This document shows, piece after piece, positions 40,227-50,804 of a DNA stretch of 64,000 nt. Position numbers and translations under genes: made by a program. Source of the DNA: Sphingosinicella terrae (lineage in GTDB: Bacteria > Pseudomonadota > Alphaproteobacteria > Sphingomonadales > Sphingomonadaceae); contig NZ_QDFY01000006.1 of NCBI RefSeq assembly GCF_003347635.1, positions 1-64,000 of the forward strand, in the 5' to 3' direction. The first letter of the stretch is position 1; the number at the start of each line of letters is the position of its first letter. The notes beneath the pieces are model-generated. The model did not search any database. It saw nothing but the letters and a program-made list of their open reading frames with translations, and was not told the origin of the DNA.

Positions 40227-40640
40227 ATGCCGCCTCGGATGGGGCAAAGCCGAACCTATGCGCCGGACGCGGCCGAGATCGAACGTCTCGCCGATGCGGC
40301 AATCGCAGCCTTGTCGGAACCGTTCCGCGGCCTCCTCCAGGGGGTCGTGCTCCGGGTCGAGGAGTTTGCCGACGAGGAAGTGCTCCAAGCCTTCGGGATC
40401 GAGGATCCGTTCGAGCTGTCCGGCCTCTATAGCGGCCGTTCGGTCGACAGGCAGAGCAGCCTCGTCTCGGGCGAGCTGCCCTCGATGATCCATCTCTACC
40501 GCCGCCCCCTGCTCGACGAATGGGCCGAGACCGGCGTGTGCCTGGAAGAGCTGATCACCCACGTCATCGTCCATGAGGCCGGGCACCATTTCGGCTTCTC
40601 CGACGCCGAGATGCACGCGATCGAGGAGCAGGCGGAATGA
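40227..40640 (+). CDS. Zincin-like metallopeptidase family protein (DUF1025)
   Basis: 137 residues. The zinc motif IVHEAGHHFGFSDAEMHAIE near 115-134 matches HExxHxxGxxD. Before it lie FRGLLQGVVLRVEEFADEEV and ELPSMIHLYRRPLLDEWAET, both typical of PF06262. These small proteins have a minimal zincin fold; activity is generally unproven. Its stop overlaps ccmA (ATGA), so it is translationally coupled to cytochrome c maturation genes. Confidence 0.92.
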   Translation: MPPRMGQSRTYAPDAAEIERLADAAIAALSEPFRGLLQGVVLRVEEFADEEVLQAFGIEDPFELSGLYSGRSVDRQSSLVSGELPSMIHLYRRPLLDEWAETGVCLEELITHVIVHEAGHHFGFSDAEMHAIEEQAE

Positions 40641-41200
40641 CGCCCCTGCTTCGGCTGGAACATGTTTCTATCCGGCGCGGCGGGCGTCTGCTGTTCGACG
40701 ATCTCAGCCTGGTGCTGGGGCCCGGCGAGGCGGCACTCGTCACCGGTCCCAACGGCGTCGGCAAGTCGAGCCTGCTGCGGCTGTGCGCCGGGCTGCTCGC
40801 ACCGCACGCCGGCCTCGTCGAGCGCGCGGCGCCGTCGCTGGCGGACGAGCATGCGGCGCTGGACGATCGCCAGCGTCTGGGCGACGCGCTGCGCTTCTGG
40901 GCGAGGCTCGACGGCGGCGAGGCGGGTCAGGGCATGGCGATGATGGGGATCGATCATCTCGCGCCGGTGCCGGTACGGATGCTCTCGACCGGCCAGCGCA
41001 AGCGCGCAGCGCTCGCTCGGGTGATCTCGAGCGGCGCAGCGCTCTGGCTGCTCGACGAGCCCGGCAACGGGCTCGACGCCGACGGGCTGGTGCGCCTCGC
41101 CGAGGCGGCGGCGGCGCATCGCGCCGGCGGCGGCGCCGTGCTGGCGGCCTCGCACCAGCCGCTCGGGCTCGGCGACGCCCGCGAGGTGCGGCTCGGATGA
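40637..41200 (+). CDS. ccmA: Heme ABC exporter ATP-binding protein CcmA
   Basis: 187 residues. Walker A GPNGVGKSSLLRL near 34-46, signature LSTGQRKRAALARV near 116-129, Walker B ALWLLDEPGNGLD near 136-148, and the switch His in ASHQP. CcmA with CcmB and CcmC releases holo-CcmE during cytochrome c maturation. Overlaps ccmB by four bases. Confidence 0.94.
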   Translation: MTPLLRLEHVSIRRGGRLLFDDLSLVLGPGEAALVTGPNGVGKSSLLRLCAGLLAPHAGLVERAAPSLADEHAALDDRQRLGDALRFWARLDGGEAGQGMAMMGIDHLAPVPVRMLSTGQRKRAALARVISSGAALWLLDEPGNGLDADGLVRLAEAAAAHRAGGGAVLAASHQPLGLGDAREVRLG

Positions 41201-41838
41201 CCGCCCTGATCCTGCGCGAGCTGCGCCAGGGGGCGGTGGGCGGCGCCGCCATGCTGCCGCTCATATTCTTCCTGCTCGTCGCCACGCTCTTCCCGTTCGC
41301 CGTCGGCCCGGATGGACCGCTGCTCGCCCGCACCGGCGGCGGCGCGCTATGGATGGCGGCGCTGCTGGCGGCCCTGTTGCCGGTGGACCGCCTGGTCGAG
41401 CCGGACCGAGCGGCCGGCTTCCTGGATCAGCTCGCGGTTCGCGGGATCGGCGAGGAGATGGTGGCGCTCGCCAAGCTCGCGGCGCACTGGCTGAGCTTCG
41501 GTCCGCCGCTGATGATCGCGGCCATGCCGGCGGCCGCCCTGATGAAACTGCCGCAGGACGTGCTGATCCGGCTCGAGCTGGGACTGTTGGTGGGCACGCC
41601 CGGCCTCGCCGCCCTCAGCCTCGGAGTCGCGGCGCTGACCGCGGGCCTGCGGCGGGGCGGGGCGCTGACCGGGCTTCTGATGCTGCCGCTGGCCGTGCCC
41701 CTGCTCATCTTCGGCGCGGGACTGGTCGAGCGCGGCAACGATTCGGGCGCGCTCCAACTGCTCGGGGCGGTTTCGCTGCTGCTGGTGGCGGGGGCGCCGT
41801 TCGTCGCCGGGGCCGCGATCAGGGCAGGACGGGATTAG
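41197..41838 (+). CDS. ccmB: Heme exporter protein CcmB
   Basis: 213 residues with six membrane helices. Family marks: MTALILRELRQGAVGGAAML at the start, LARTGGGALWMAALLAALLP near 45-64, EPDRAAGFLDQLAVRGIGEE near 69-88 and LGVAALTAGLRRGGALTGLL near 140-160. It is the membrane partner of CcmA. ccmC and later ccm genes are not in the window immediately after; an unrelated convergent methyltransferase follows. Confidence 0.94.
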   Translation: MTALILRELRQGAVGGAAMLPLIFFLLVATLFPFAVGPDGPLLARTGGGALWMAALLAALLPVDRLVEPDRAAGFLDQLAVRGIGEEMVALAKLAAHWLSFGPPLMIAAMPAAALMKLPQDVLIRLELGLLVGTPGLAALSLGVAALTAGLRRGGALTGLLMLPLAVPLLIFGAGLVERGNDSGALQLLGAVSLLLVAGAPFVAGAAIRAGRD

Positions 41839-41884
41839 ACTAGAGCAGGGATCGAAAAGCCTTGGGTGTGACGTCGTCCGGAAG

Positions 41885-42751
41885 CTATGTCCGGCTCCAC
41901 CTCGCGAAGATGGCGGTCGGGAGGAGCAGGCCCCTCGCCTCCTCGCGGACGGCCATGTCGCCGCATTCGACGGTGCCGCCGAGGTCGGCGCAGGCTTGGC
42001 GGAGGAGCTCGCCGATGGCGAGCGCCGACATGCGGACGGCATAGACGGTGAGGACGAGGAAGCGGCTGTCGGCGTCGAGCAGCCGTCGGCAATCGGTAAT
42101 CAGGCCGGGCAGGTCCTCCTCCAGGCGCCAGATCTCGCCATTGGGACCGCGGCCATATTTGGGCGGATCGAGGATGATGCCGTCGTAGCGGCGACCGCGC
42201 CGGACCTCGCGCGCGACGAACTTGGCGGCATCGTCGACCAGCCAACGGATCGGCCGGTCGGCCATTCCCGACAGAGCGGCGTTGGCGCGTGCCGCCTCGA
42301 CCGACTTCTTGGAGGCATCAACATGGACGAGGCGGGCACCGGACGCGGCCATGGCGAGCGTGCCGACACCGGTATAGCCGAACAGGTTCAGGGCCTCGGC
42401 ACCGTCCGCCAGCCGCTCGCGCATCCAGGCCCATTGCGGCGCCATGTCGGGAAAGAATCCGAGATGGCGGAAGGGGGTGCACTGAGCGCGGAAGCGGACC
42501 TCGTTCCAGGCCAGGTCCCAGCCCTCGCGCGGCACCGGGCGATGGAAGATCCAGCGCCCCCCGCCCTCCTCGTCCGATCCGGGCACGAATGCGCCGTCGG
42601 AGTCCCAGGCGTCGTCGGCGGGGGCCCACATCGCCTGCGGCTCGGGACGGATGAAGCGCCGCGTCCCGTATCGCTCGAGCTTGCGGCCATGACCCGAATC
42701 GACGAGCCCGTAATCGGGCCAGGGTTCGCCGGCGAGGATGTCGAGCTTCAC
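41885..42751 (-). CDS. Class I SAM-dependent methyltransferase (RlmI/RlmK-like)
   Basis: 288 residues from a GTG at 42751 overlapping the M16 stop. SAM-binding motifs: ALNLFGYTGVGTLAMAASGA near 118-138, HVDASKKSVEAARANAALSG near 142-161 and the catalytic-type loop DGIILDPPKYGRGPNGE near 188-204. The DPPKYGRG loop resembles rRNA cytosine methyltransferases, but the N-terminal PUA domain is missing. An N-terminal beta-rich segment (ERYGTRRFIRPEPQAMW) binds substrate in the group. Likely an RNA methyltransferase; substrate unknown. Confidence 0.9.
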   Translation of the reverse strand: MKLDILAGEPWPDYGLVDSGHGRKLERYGTRRFIRPEPQAMWAPADDAWDSDGAFVPGSDEEGGGRWIFHRPVPREGWDLAWNEVRFRAQCTPFRHLGFFPDMAPQWAWMRERLADGAEALNLFGYTGVGTLAMAASGARLVHVDASKKSVEAARANAALSGMADRPIRWLVDDAAKFVAREVRRGRRYDGIILDPPKYGRGPNGEIWRLEEDLPGLITDCRRLLDADSRFLVLTVYAVRMSALAIGELLRQACADLGGTVECGDMAVREEARGLLLPTAIFARWSRT

Positions 42752-43974
42752 GCCGCGCGGACGGCGGGCAGGCCGATCGTCGCGCTGGCGCGGGGGCCGG
42801 CGAGCATCCTCGCTCCCGCGGCGCGGACATCGTCGAGCGTCACCGTCTCCAGCTCCGCCAGCACCTCCCGGGGCTCGACTAGCCTGCCCCGGACCGAGAG
42901 CTGCCGCGCGACATAGGCGGCCTGGCCCCAGCTGCTTTCGAGCGACATCATGAGGCCCGCCTTGGCCTGGATCCTCACCCGCTCGAACTCTCGCCGGGTG
43001 GCCGTCTCGACCGCCTCGGCGACGACGTCCTGGATGAGGGCGGCGGCGGCGGCGGCCTCGCGGCGCGCGGTGGCGGCGTAGAAATGGAAGATGCCGGAAT
43101 CGCGATAGGGCTGGAGCGAGGCCCAGACGCTGTAGGCGAGGCCGCGATCCTCGCGGACGGCCTGGAAGAGGCGGGACGAAGCGCCGCCGCCGACGAGGTC
43201 GGCGAAGAGCCGCGCCGCATAATGATCGGGGTCACCCTGCGCGGGGCCGGCGAAGGCGGCGGCGAGATGGGCCTGATCGGCGCGGCCGCGGCCGGCGCGG
43301 ACGCCGCCGATGAAGCGGGCCGGCTCCGGCGCGGCAATGCTGCCTTGGGGAAGACCAGCGAAATGAGCTTCGGCAAGCCGGACCAGTGCATCGTGGTCGA
43401 CCTTGCCGGCAGCGACCAGATAGAGGCTGCCGGCGCGATACTGGCCGCGCTGCCAATCGTACAGATCGTCGACGCCGATCGCGGCGATGCTGGTCTCCTC
43501 GCCGAGCACCGACCGGCCGAGCGGCTGGTCGGGATAGGCGGCCGACCAGAGCTCGTCGAAGATGATGTCCGAGGGCGTGTCGCGCGCCTCCCCCAGTTCC
43601 TGGAGCACCACCTCCTTTTCGCGAATGAGGTCGGCGGGATCGAAGCGCGGTCGCAGGACGAGGTCGGCGATCAGCTCGATGCCGAGCGGCAGATGCTCGG
43701 CGAGCAGGGAGGCGGTGAAGCTGGTGCCTTCGCGGTCGGTCGACGCGTTGAGATCGCCGCCGACATCCTCGATCGCCTCGCTGATCTCCCGCGCCGAACG
43801 CGTGCCGGCGCCCTTGAACACCATGTGCTCGAAAAGATGGGCGATGCCGTTGAGGCGGGCGGGCTCGTGGCGCGAGCCGGCATCGGCATAGAGGCCGACG
43901 GCGACGGTCTCGACGCTCGGCATGGTCCGGCTGGCGACGCGAAGGCCGCTGTCGAGGATGGTGAGCTTCATCAT
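42748..43974 (-). CDS. M16 family zinc peptidase (processing peptidase-like)
   Basis: 408 residues from the ATG-ATG pair at 43974/43971; the ribosome-binding site is weak. The inverted zinc motif is HLFEH (residues 46-50) in GIAHLFEHMVFKGAGTRS, with the distal Glu about 76 residues later in IREKEVVLQELGEARD. C-terminal half has the R-x-x-Y-like pair GGGASSRLFQAVREDRGLAY near 262-281. It resembles mitochondrial processing peptidase beta and bacterial PqqL/YmxG types. Translationally linked to the methyltransferase; follows the SURF1 gene by about 65 bases. Confidence 0.94.
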   Translation of the reverse strand: MMKLTILDSGLRVASRTMPSVETVAVGLYADAGSRHEPARLNGIAHLFEHMVFKGAGTRSAREISEAIEDVGGDLNASTDREGTSFTASLLAEHLPLGIELIADLVLRPRFDPADLIREKEVVLQELGEARDTPSDIIFDELWSAAYPDQPLGRSVLGEETSIAAIGVDDLYDWQRGQYRAGSLYLVAAGKVDHDALVRLAEAHFAGLPQGSIAAPEPARFIGGVRAGRGRADQAHLAAAFAGPAQGDPDHYAARLFADLVGGGASSRLFQAVREDRGLAYSVWASLQPYRDSGIFHFYAATARREAAAAAALIQDVVAEAVETATRREFERVRIQAKAGLMMSLESSWGQAAYVARQLSVRGRLVEPREVLAELETVTLDDVRAAGARMLAGPRASATIGLPAVRAA

Positions 43975-44038
43975 GAGCCAGCCCAATTAGGGTCCGGACT
44001 TGCATCCGGCAAGGCGCTGACCCGGCCGACGGGATCGC

Positions 44039-44653
44039 TCAGCCGAGCCGCCGGCGCAGCGCGATCCCGTAGATGACGGCCGCGGCCGCGGCGAAGAAGA
44101 ACCACTGGAAGGCGTAGAAGAGGTGGTTGTTGGGGATGTCGTCGATCGTCGGCGCGGCGCTTGCGGCGAGCCCGGGTGCCGCGGTAGCGGCGGTGAGGAC
44201 GATCGGCCGCCCGGGCTCTGCCGGGCCGAGCGTCCCGGCGACGATCCGGTCCAGCGTCAGCCGCCGCGCGTCATCGGGCATCGGCGACCAGCCGGCATTG
44301 ACCAGCAGGCGCCCGGCGAGCCCGTCGGCGCCCGGCCGGCAGGCGACGAAATAGGCATAGCCGCCGCCGCTCCCGGGTGCCGCCTCGCGGGCCCGGCCGC
44401 CGCGAAGCGTCGGCTCGGAATCGCGGGCGCGGCAGGTGACGAGGACCCGGCGGAAGGCGAGCGGCGGAAGGTCGGCGCGGCCGCTTGCGATGAGCGGATC
44501 CAGGTCGAGCGCCGGCAGCGAGGCCGCCGCGGCATATTCGGCGAGCAGGCGGTCCTTCCACGCGGCCCGCTGCAATTGCCAAAGGCCGAGGCCGATCATC
44601 GTGACGACCGCCGCGAGGACGATCAGCGTCGGCACGATCGGGAGCCGCCTCAC
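44039..44653 (-). CDS. SURF1 family cytochrome oxidase assembly protein
   Basis: 204 residues from a GTG at 44653 (overlap with the DUF983 stop). Two membrane helices at the ends: LIVLAAVVTMIGLGLWQLQR with the SURF1 signature GLWQLQRAAWKDRLL, and NNHLFYAFQWFFFAAAAAVI near 180-199. The periplasmic part contains GRLLVNAGWSP. SURF1 helps place heme a in subunit I. Part of the minus-strand cox operon. Confidence 0.94.
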   Translation of the reverse strand: MRRLPIVPTLIVLAAVVTMIGLGLWQLQRAAWKDRLLAEYAAAASLPALDLDPLIASGRADLPPLAFRRVLVTCRARDSEPTLRGGRAREAAPGSGGGYAYFVACRPGADGLAGRLLVNAGWSPMPDDARRLTLDRIVAGTLGPAEPGRPIVLTAATAAPGLAASAAPTIDDIPNNHLFYAFQWFFFAAAAAVIYGIALRRRLG

Positions 44654-45030
44654 TCGTCGCCTCGCGCCCGCCCCTCGCGGGCACGGTGTCGATATTCGAG
44701 CCCGAGCAGGCCGGCCTTGGCGAAGCGCAGCGACACGATGACCAGCAATGCGGTAAGCGGCAGCCACATCACGACATGGACCCAGAAAGGCGGCTCGGCG
44801 GCAAGCTCGAGCATGACCGCGAGGAGGGTGACGAGCGCGCCTATTCCCAGGGTCAGGAAGGCAGCGGGTCCGTCGCCGACATTGAACCCCTGGTAATCGA
44901 GCCCGCAGGCGCGGCAGCGGGGCGCGAAGCTCAGGAAGGAGGCGAAGAGCGGCGCATTGCCGCAGCGTGGGCAGCAGCCGCGCAAAGCAGCGGCGATCGG
45001 CGAGATTTCAGTCTCCATTCCGGGCCCCAT
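44650..45030 (-). CDS. DUF983 family membrane protein
   Basis: 126 residues (an internal ATG at 45018 is a possible start). A zinc-ribbon-like head has two CxxC pairs, RGCCPRCGNAPLF near 17-29 and RCRACGLDYQGF near 38-49, followed by two membrane helices (FLTLGIGALVTLLAVMLELA and VVMWLPLTALLVIVSLRF). DUF983 genes often lie in cox operons of alphaproteobacteria, suggesting an oxidase assembly role that is not shown. Follows ctaE after a hairpin. Confidence 0.93.
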   Translation of the reverse strand: MGPGMETEISPIAAALRGCCPRCGNAPLFASFLSFAPRCRACGLDYQGFNVGDGPAAFLTLGIGALVTLLAVMLELAAEPPFWVHVVMWLPLTALLVIVSLRFAKAGLLGLEYRHRAREGRARGDE

Positions 45031-45037
45031 GAGCGAC

Positions 45038-45065
45038 GGGGCCCCTGCTTTCCAGCAGGAGCCCC
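45038..45065 (-). repeat. Hairpin between ctaE and the DUF983 gene
   Basis: On the minus strand GGGGCTCCTGC, a TGGAAA loop, GCAGGGGCCCC: 11-bp stem with one G-U pair. No T-run follows, so it is more likely a processing or mRNA-stability element within the cox transcript than a terminator. Confidence 0.55.
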
Positions 45066-45119
45066 GGAAGGAATGTCACGCTCCGGTTGCCCAAGAGCTT
45101 GGAGCCGCCCAGGCACGCC

Positions 45120-45944
45120 TTAGTGATATTCGGCGCCCCAGCCGCCCCAGACATAGATGCACAGGAACAGGAACAGCCAGACGACGTCGACGAAGTGCCA
45201 GTACCAGGCTGCCGCCTCGAAGCCGAAATGCTGCTGCGGGGAGAAATGGCCCCTATAGGCGCGAACCAAACAGACGATCAGGAAGATCGTACCGATGATG
45301 ACGTGGAAGCCGTGGAAGCCGGTCGCCATCATGAAGGCCGAGCCGTAGATGTTCGCCTCCGGCCCCGCGAACATGAACGGCGCATGGGCATATTCGTAGG
45401 CCTGGATGCCGGTGAACAGCAGGCCGAGCAGGATCGTCGCCCACAGGCCATTGATCAAGCCGCGGCGGTCGCCGTGAATCAAGGCGTGGTGGGCCCAGGT
45501 GACGGTGGTGCCCGAGCAGAGCAGGATCAGCGTGTTGAGCAGCGGCCAGCCGAACGGATCGAGGACGTGCATGCCCTCGGGCGGCCAAACGCCGCCGATC
45601 GACTCGACGTCGGCCGGGAACAGCGAGGCGTTGAACCACGCCCAGAACCACGCGACGAAGAACATCACCTCCGAGGCGATGAACAAGATCATGCCGTAGC
45701 GCAGATGGAGCTGGACGATCGGCGTGTGGTCGCCCGAATGGGCCTCGCGGATGACGTCGCCCCACCAGCTGAACATGGTGAAGAACACGCCGAGGACGCC
45801 CGCGAAGAAGACCCAGGCGCCATAGGGATTGTCGTGCATCCACATGACGAGCCCGCCGAACAGGACGAGCGCCGAGAATGAGCCGACGAGCGGCCAAACG
45901 CTCGGCGGCAGAATGTGAAATTGGTGGTTCTTCGCTCCGGCCAT
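45120..45944 (-). CDS. ctaE: Cytochrome c oxidase subunit III
   Basis: 274 residues from the ATG at 45944. Seven membrane helices. Signature parts: KNHQFHILPPSVWPLVGSF at the start, RYGMILFIASEVMFFVAWFW near 80-100 with the conserved E, HALIHGDRRGL, FMMATGFHGFHVIIGTIFL near 205-223, and FEAAAWYWHFVDVVWLFLF near 243-261. Subunit III supports proton uptake and stability of the aa3 core. Last oxidase structural gene of the operon. Confidence 0.97.
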   Translation of the reverse strand: MAGAKNHQFHILPPSVWPLVGSFSALVLFGGLVMWMHDNPYGAWVFFAGVLGVFFTMFSWWGDVIREAHSGDHTPIVQLHLRYGMILFIASEVMFFVAWFWAWFNASLFPADVESIGGVWPPEGMHVLDPFGWPLLNTLILLCSGTTVTWAHHALIHGDRRGLINGLWATILLGLLFTGIQAYEYAHAPFMFAGPEANIYGSAFMMATGFHGFHVIIGTIFLIVCLVRAYRGHFSPQQHFGFEAAAWYWHFVDVVWLFLFLCIYVWGGWGAEYH

Positions 45945-45997
45945 TCTCGAAAGTCCCTGTCTCTTCGCGCGCCGGCTGGCACCGGCGGTGATGGTCT

Positions 45998-46552
45998 CTA
46001 GCTGCCCGCTTCCGGCTGGTCCACGGGGTAAAAGGTGTAGGAAAGGGTGATCTCGCTGATGTCGCGGGCGTCGGGATCGTCCATGATCGCCGGGTCGACG
46101 AAGAAGATCACCGGCATGCGCACCTCCTCGCCCGGGGCGAGGGTCTGCTCGGTGAAGCAGAAGCACTGGATCTTGCTGAAATACTGCCCGGCCTGGGCCG
46201 GCGTCACGTTGAACGTGGCGGTGCCGGTCACCGGACGGTCTGACAGATTGCGGGCGGTATAAAGGGCGATGTTGCGCGCGCCGACCGCGACGTTGCGGTG
46301 GGTGTCGACCGGCTCGAACCGCCAGGGCAAAGCCCGGGAGGTGTTGGCATCGAAGCGAACGCTGATCATCCGCCCGACCGGCCCCGGCACGGCACCGTCC
46401 TCGGCGCGCTGGGTCGTGCCGGCGAAGCCGGTGACCTGGCAGAAGATCCGGTAGAGCGGCACGCTGGCGAAGGCGAGCCCGACCATGGCGACGGCCACGA
46501 AGGCCGCGATCGCCGCGGTGCGTCCGTTTCTGCGGGCCATGGAGGCGGCCAT
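45998..46552 (-). CDS. ctaG: Cytochrome c oxidase assembly protein CtaG/Cox11
   Basis: 184 residues from the ATG at 46552, sharing one base with the previous stop (TGATG). One N-terminal membrane helix (AAIAAFVAVAMVGLAFASVP) then a periplasmic domain with SVPLYRIFCQVTGFAGTTQR and the copper site KIQCFCFTEQTLAPGEEV near 124-141. It inserts copper B into subunit I. Confidence 0.97.
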   Translation of the reverse strand: MAASMARRNGRTAAIAAFVAVAMVGLAFASVPLYRIFCQVTGFAGTTQRAEDGAVPGPVGRMISVRFDANTSRALPWRFEPVDTHRNVAVGARNIALYTARNLSDRPVTGTATFNVTPAQAGQYFSKIQCFCFTEQTLAPGEEVRMPVIFFVDPAIMDDPDARDISEITLSYTFYPVDQPEAGS

Positions 46553-46686
46553 CACTGGCTCCCCACCCTGACGATGGTGATCAAATAGAGAAGCACCACG
46601 AAGGCGCCCAGCGCCAGCGCCATGACGATGGCGCGGCTGCGCTGGCGCCGGCGAATCTCCTGCTCCACGGGATCCTCCAGGCTCAC
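46552..46686 (-). CDS. Small membrane protein between ctaB and ctaG (CoxF-like)
   Basis: 44 residues from a GTG at 46686 that overlaps the ctaB stop (GTGA) and whose own stop overlaps ctaG. N-terminus is charged ([20 protein letters not shown]), then one membrane helix ([18 protein letters not shown]). Alphaproteobacterial cox operons often hold a small one-helix gene at this place (CoxF or unnamed); a role in assembly is assumed but not shown. Tight coupling on both sides supports it being expressed. Confidence 0.85.
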   Translation of the reverse strand: MSLEDPVEQEIRRRQRSRAIVMALALGAFVVLLYLITIVRVGSQ

Positions 46687-47591
46687 GCCAGCAGCACCTT
46701 GTCGGCGACGAGGAAGCCGAACAGGACGAACAGATAGAGGATCGAGAAGGCGAAGAGCTGCTTTTCCGGCTTCATCCCGGCAGGCTCGGTCGCGCGGTTC
46801 GCGAACACCCGCACCGCGAGCAGTAGGAAGACGAGGCTGAACGCGACCGCGGCGGCGCCGTAGAGCGCGCCGGCCAGGCCCAGCGGCCAGGGCGCGACCG
46901 CGGCCGCGGCCATCGGCAAGGTATAGAGAAGGATCTGGACGCGCGTGTGCCGCGCCCCGGCGACCACCGGCAGCATCGGCACGCCCGCTCTGGCATAATC
47001 GGAGCGGACGAACAGCGAGAGTGCCCAGAAATGGGGCGGCGTCCACAGGAAGACGAGCGCGAAGAGGAGCAACGGCAGCGGATCGGCCGTTCCCGTCGCC
47101 GCGGCCCAGCCGATCAGCGGCGGAAAGGCGCCGGCGGCACCGCCGATGACGATGTTCTGCGGCGTGCGCCGCTTCAGCCAGACGGTGTAGACGAGGACGT
47201 AGAAGAGGATCGATCCGGCAAGGATGAAGGCGGCGAACCAGTTGGTCGCCAGCCCCATCAGCAGCACGGAAAAGACGCTCAGCCCGATCCCGAACTGAAG
47301 CGCGGATTCGCGGTCCATCCGGCCGGCCGGAAGCGGGCGTGCCGCGGTCCGCTTCATCAACGCGTCGATATCGGCTTCGTACCATTGGTTGAGCGCGCCC
47401 GCGGCGCCGGCACCCAGCGCGATGCACAGGATCGCGGTGAAGGCGAGCACCGGGTGCAGGCTCACCGGGGCGGCGAGCATGCCGCAAAGGCCGGTGAACA
47501 CGACGAGCCGCATCACCTTGGGCTTGGTGAGAGCCACGAAGTCCCGCCAGTCGGCGGGGAGGGTCGGGGTGGGTGCGGTCGTCGTCGTCAT
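46683..47591 (-). CDS. ctaB: Protoheme IX farnesyltransferase (heme O synthase)
   Basis: 302 residues, eight or nine membrane helices of the UbiA fold. Prenyl-diphosphate site: [20 protein letters not shown] near 64-84 with N and D residues, and second site [20 protein letters not shown] near 192-212. It converts heme B to heme O. Located between ctaD and ctaG in the oxidase operon. Confidence 0.97.
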   Translation of the reverse strand: MTTTTAPTPTLPADWRDFVALTKPKVMRLVVFTGLCGMLAAPVSLHPVLAFTAILCIALGAGAAGALNQWYEADIDALMKRTAARPLPAGRMDRESALQFGIGLSVFSVLLMGLATNWFAAFILAGSILFYVLVYTVWLKRRTPQNIVIGGAAGAFPPLIGWAAATGTADPLPLLLFALVFLWTPPHFWALSLFVRSDYARAGVPMLPVVAGARHTRVQILLYTLPMAAAAVAPWPLGLAGALYGAAAVAFSLVFLLLAVRVFANRATEPAGMKPEKQLFAFSILYLFVLFGFLVADKVLLA

Positions 47592-47603
47592 TTCACTTCA
47601 TCC

Positions 47604-47626
47604 TCCCCTCCCGGCCCGGGAGGGGA
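47604..47626. repeat. Inverted repeat between ctaD and ctaB
   Basis: TCCCCTCCCGG, one C, CCGGGAGGGGA: perfect 11-bp arms. It sits in the 104-base gap between two genes of the cox operon. Short CCTCCC/GGGAGG palindromes like this are repeated in many high-GC genomes; no T-run follows. Confidence 0.7.
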
Positions 47627-47695
47627 TCTGGCTGGGGGCCATGGGCCGATTGTCCCCGCCCCGCCCTCCCGCCGGCCGGCGAGAGGGTGAATCGT

Positions 47696-49387
<1,692 letters not shown>

Positions 49388-50527
49388 TTATTCGGTCTGG
49401 GTGCTTTCGCGGGAGAGGACCGGCGCGGGCACGGCCTCCTGCGCGACGTTGGTGGGGGCCGGAACGGCCTCTGTCGACTGGGCCGCGGTGACGCCCGGCT
49501 GGCCCGCCGCGGTCGCCGCCGGGGCCGGAGCGGCGCCGGGCATCTGGCCGCCCTTCGAGGCGACCCAGGCGGCGAACTGCTCGGGCGTCACGACTTCGAC
49601 CGCGATCGGCATATAGCCGTGGCGGGCGCCGCACAGCTCGTAGCAGACGCCGTAATAGAGGCCGGGTCGATCGGTGCTGAACCAGGTCTCGTTCAAGCGG
49701 CCCGGGACGGCATCGATCTTCGTCCAGAAGGCGGGAACGCCGAATGCGTGGATGACGTCGTTGGAGGTGACGATGAGCTTCACCGTCGCGCCGACCGGGA
49801 CCACCATGCGCTCGTCGACCGCAAGCTGGCGGGGCTCGCCGCGGGCCCGGGCCTGCTCGTCGTCGAGCATGTTCGACACGAGGCTGATGCCATGGTCGGG
49901 ATACTCATATTCCCAATACCATTGGTTGCCGATCACCTTGACGGTGAGGTCCGCCTGGGGCGGCGAATATTGATGGGCGAGCAGCCGGATCGACGGCACC
50001 GCAATCACGACGAGGATGAGCACCGGCACCAAGGTCCAGGCCACTTCGAGCACGGTATTGTGGGTGGTGCGCGACGGTGCCGGATTGGCGGCGCGGCGAT
50101 AGCGGATGATCACCCAGGCGAGCAGGAAGAGGACGAGGAGCGAGATGATGGTGATGGCCGGCATCAGGATGTAATTGTGGAAGCTCGCCGCCTCCACCCC
50201 GATGGGCGAGAACTGTTCCTGAAGGCCCCAATAATGGCGCGGCTGACCGATGCCCGGCTCGGCGCGCGCCGTGCTGGCGAAGGTGGTCGCCTGAGCCACC
50301 GTCGCATCGCTCGGCGCGTCGGTCGAGATGGTGGGCGCCAAAGCGGGGTCGCTCGACTGAGCCGGCTGCGCGGGCTGAGCCTGCGACTGGGCGCTGATCG
50401 CGTCGCTCGGCGGCGCCGAGGGGGCCTGCACGGTGGGCTGAGTCGGCGCCGCGGCCTGGCCGATCGCCGCGGCGGGCGCGAGGGCGAGCGCGGCGGCAAA
50501 AGCGAAATGCTTGAAGAGAGTTCTCAT
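49388..50527 (-). CDS. coxB: Cytochrome c oxidase subunit II
   Basis: 379 residues, longer than usual because a Ala/Pro/Gln/Ser-rich stretch (about 22-95) lies between the signal peptide and the first helix, and another Ala/Pro/Thr-rich tail follows the CuA domain. Two membrane helices (near 130-155 and 170-192). CuA site: YGVCYELCGARHGYMPI near 292-308 with Cys, Glu, Cys, His and Met in place, plus the earlier His in DVIHAFGVPAFW. First gene of the oxidase operon, divergent from pyrE. Confidence 0.97.
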   Translation of the reverse strand: MRTLFKHFAFAAALALAPAAAIGQAAAPTQPTVQAPSAPPSDAISAQSQAQPAQPAQSSDPALAPTISTDAPSDATVAQATTFASTARAEPGIGQPRHYWGLQEQFSPIGVEAASFHNYILMPAITIISLLVLFLLAWVIIRYRRAANPAPSRTTHNTVLEVAWTLVPVLILVVIAVPSIRLLAHQYSPPQADLTVKVIGNQWYWEYEYPDHGISLVSNMLDDEQARARGEPRQLAVDERMVVPVGATVKLIVTSNDVIHAFGVPAFWTKIDAVPGRLNETWFSTDRPGLYYGVCYELCGARHGYMPIAVEVVTPEQFAAWVASKGGQMPGAAPAPAATAAGQPGVTAAQSTEAVPAPTNVAQEAVPAPVLSRESTQTE

Positions 50528-50804
50528 CTAGACCCCATTGTGCCGCAGGCGAGGACGGCATGGATTCGGCGCCGGCAGGGGCGCGACGCGGCGCTTATAG
50601 GCAGCCTCATGCCGTCCCTCAAGCTTGTTGCGCCACATCAAAATTCGCATTGCAAATCAGCGCCTCCCGGCCGTTGCCGACGGCTGGTGGAGGGCCGACC
50701 GATCGGCGTCCGGACGCTCCGCGACCGCGGCCGGCGCCATGAAGCTTGATGCCTGCCGCGCCCGCCCCTATCTCGCCGGAGCCCTATCACGAGCGGAAGA
50801 GGCG

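Noticed and set aside
50625-50804. N-terminal extension of pyrE
   Set aside because: The extension is Arg/Ala-rich, lacks a ribosome-binding site and makes the protein longer than the family.
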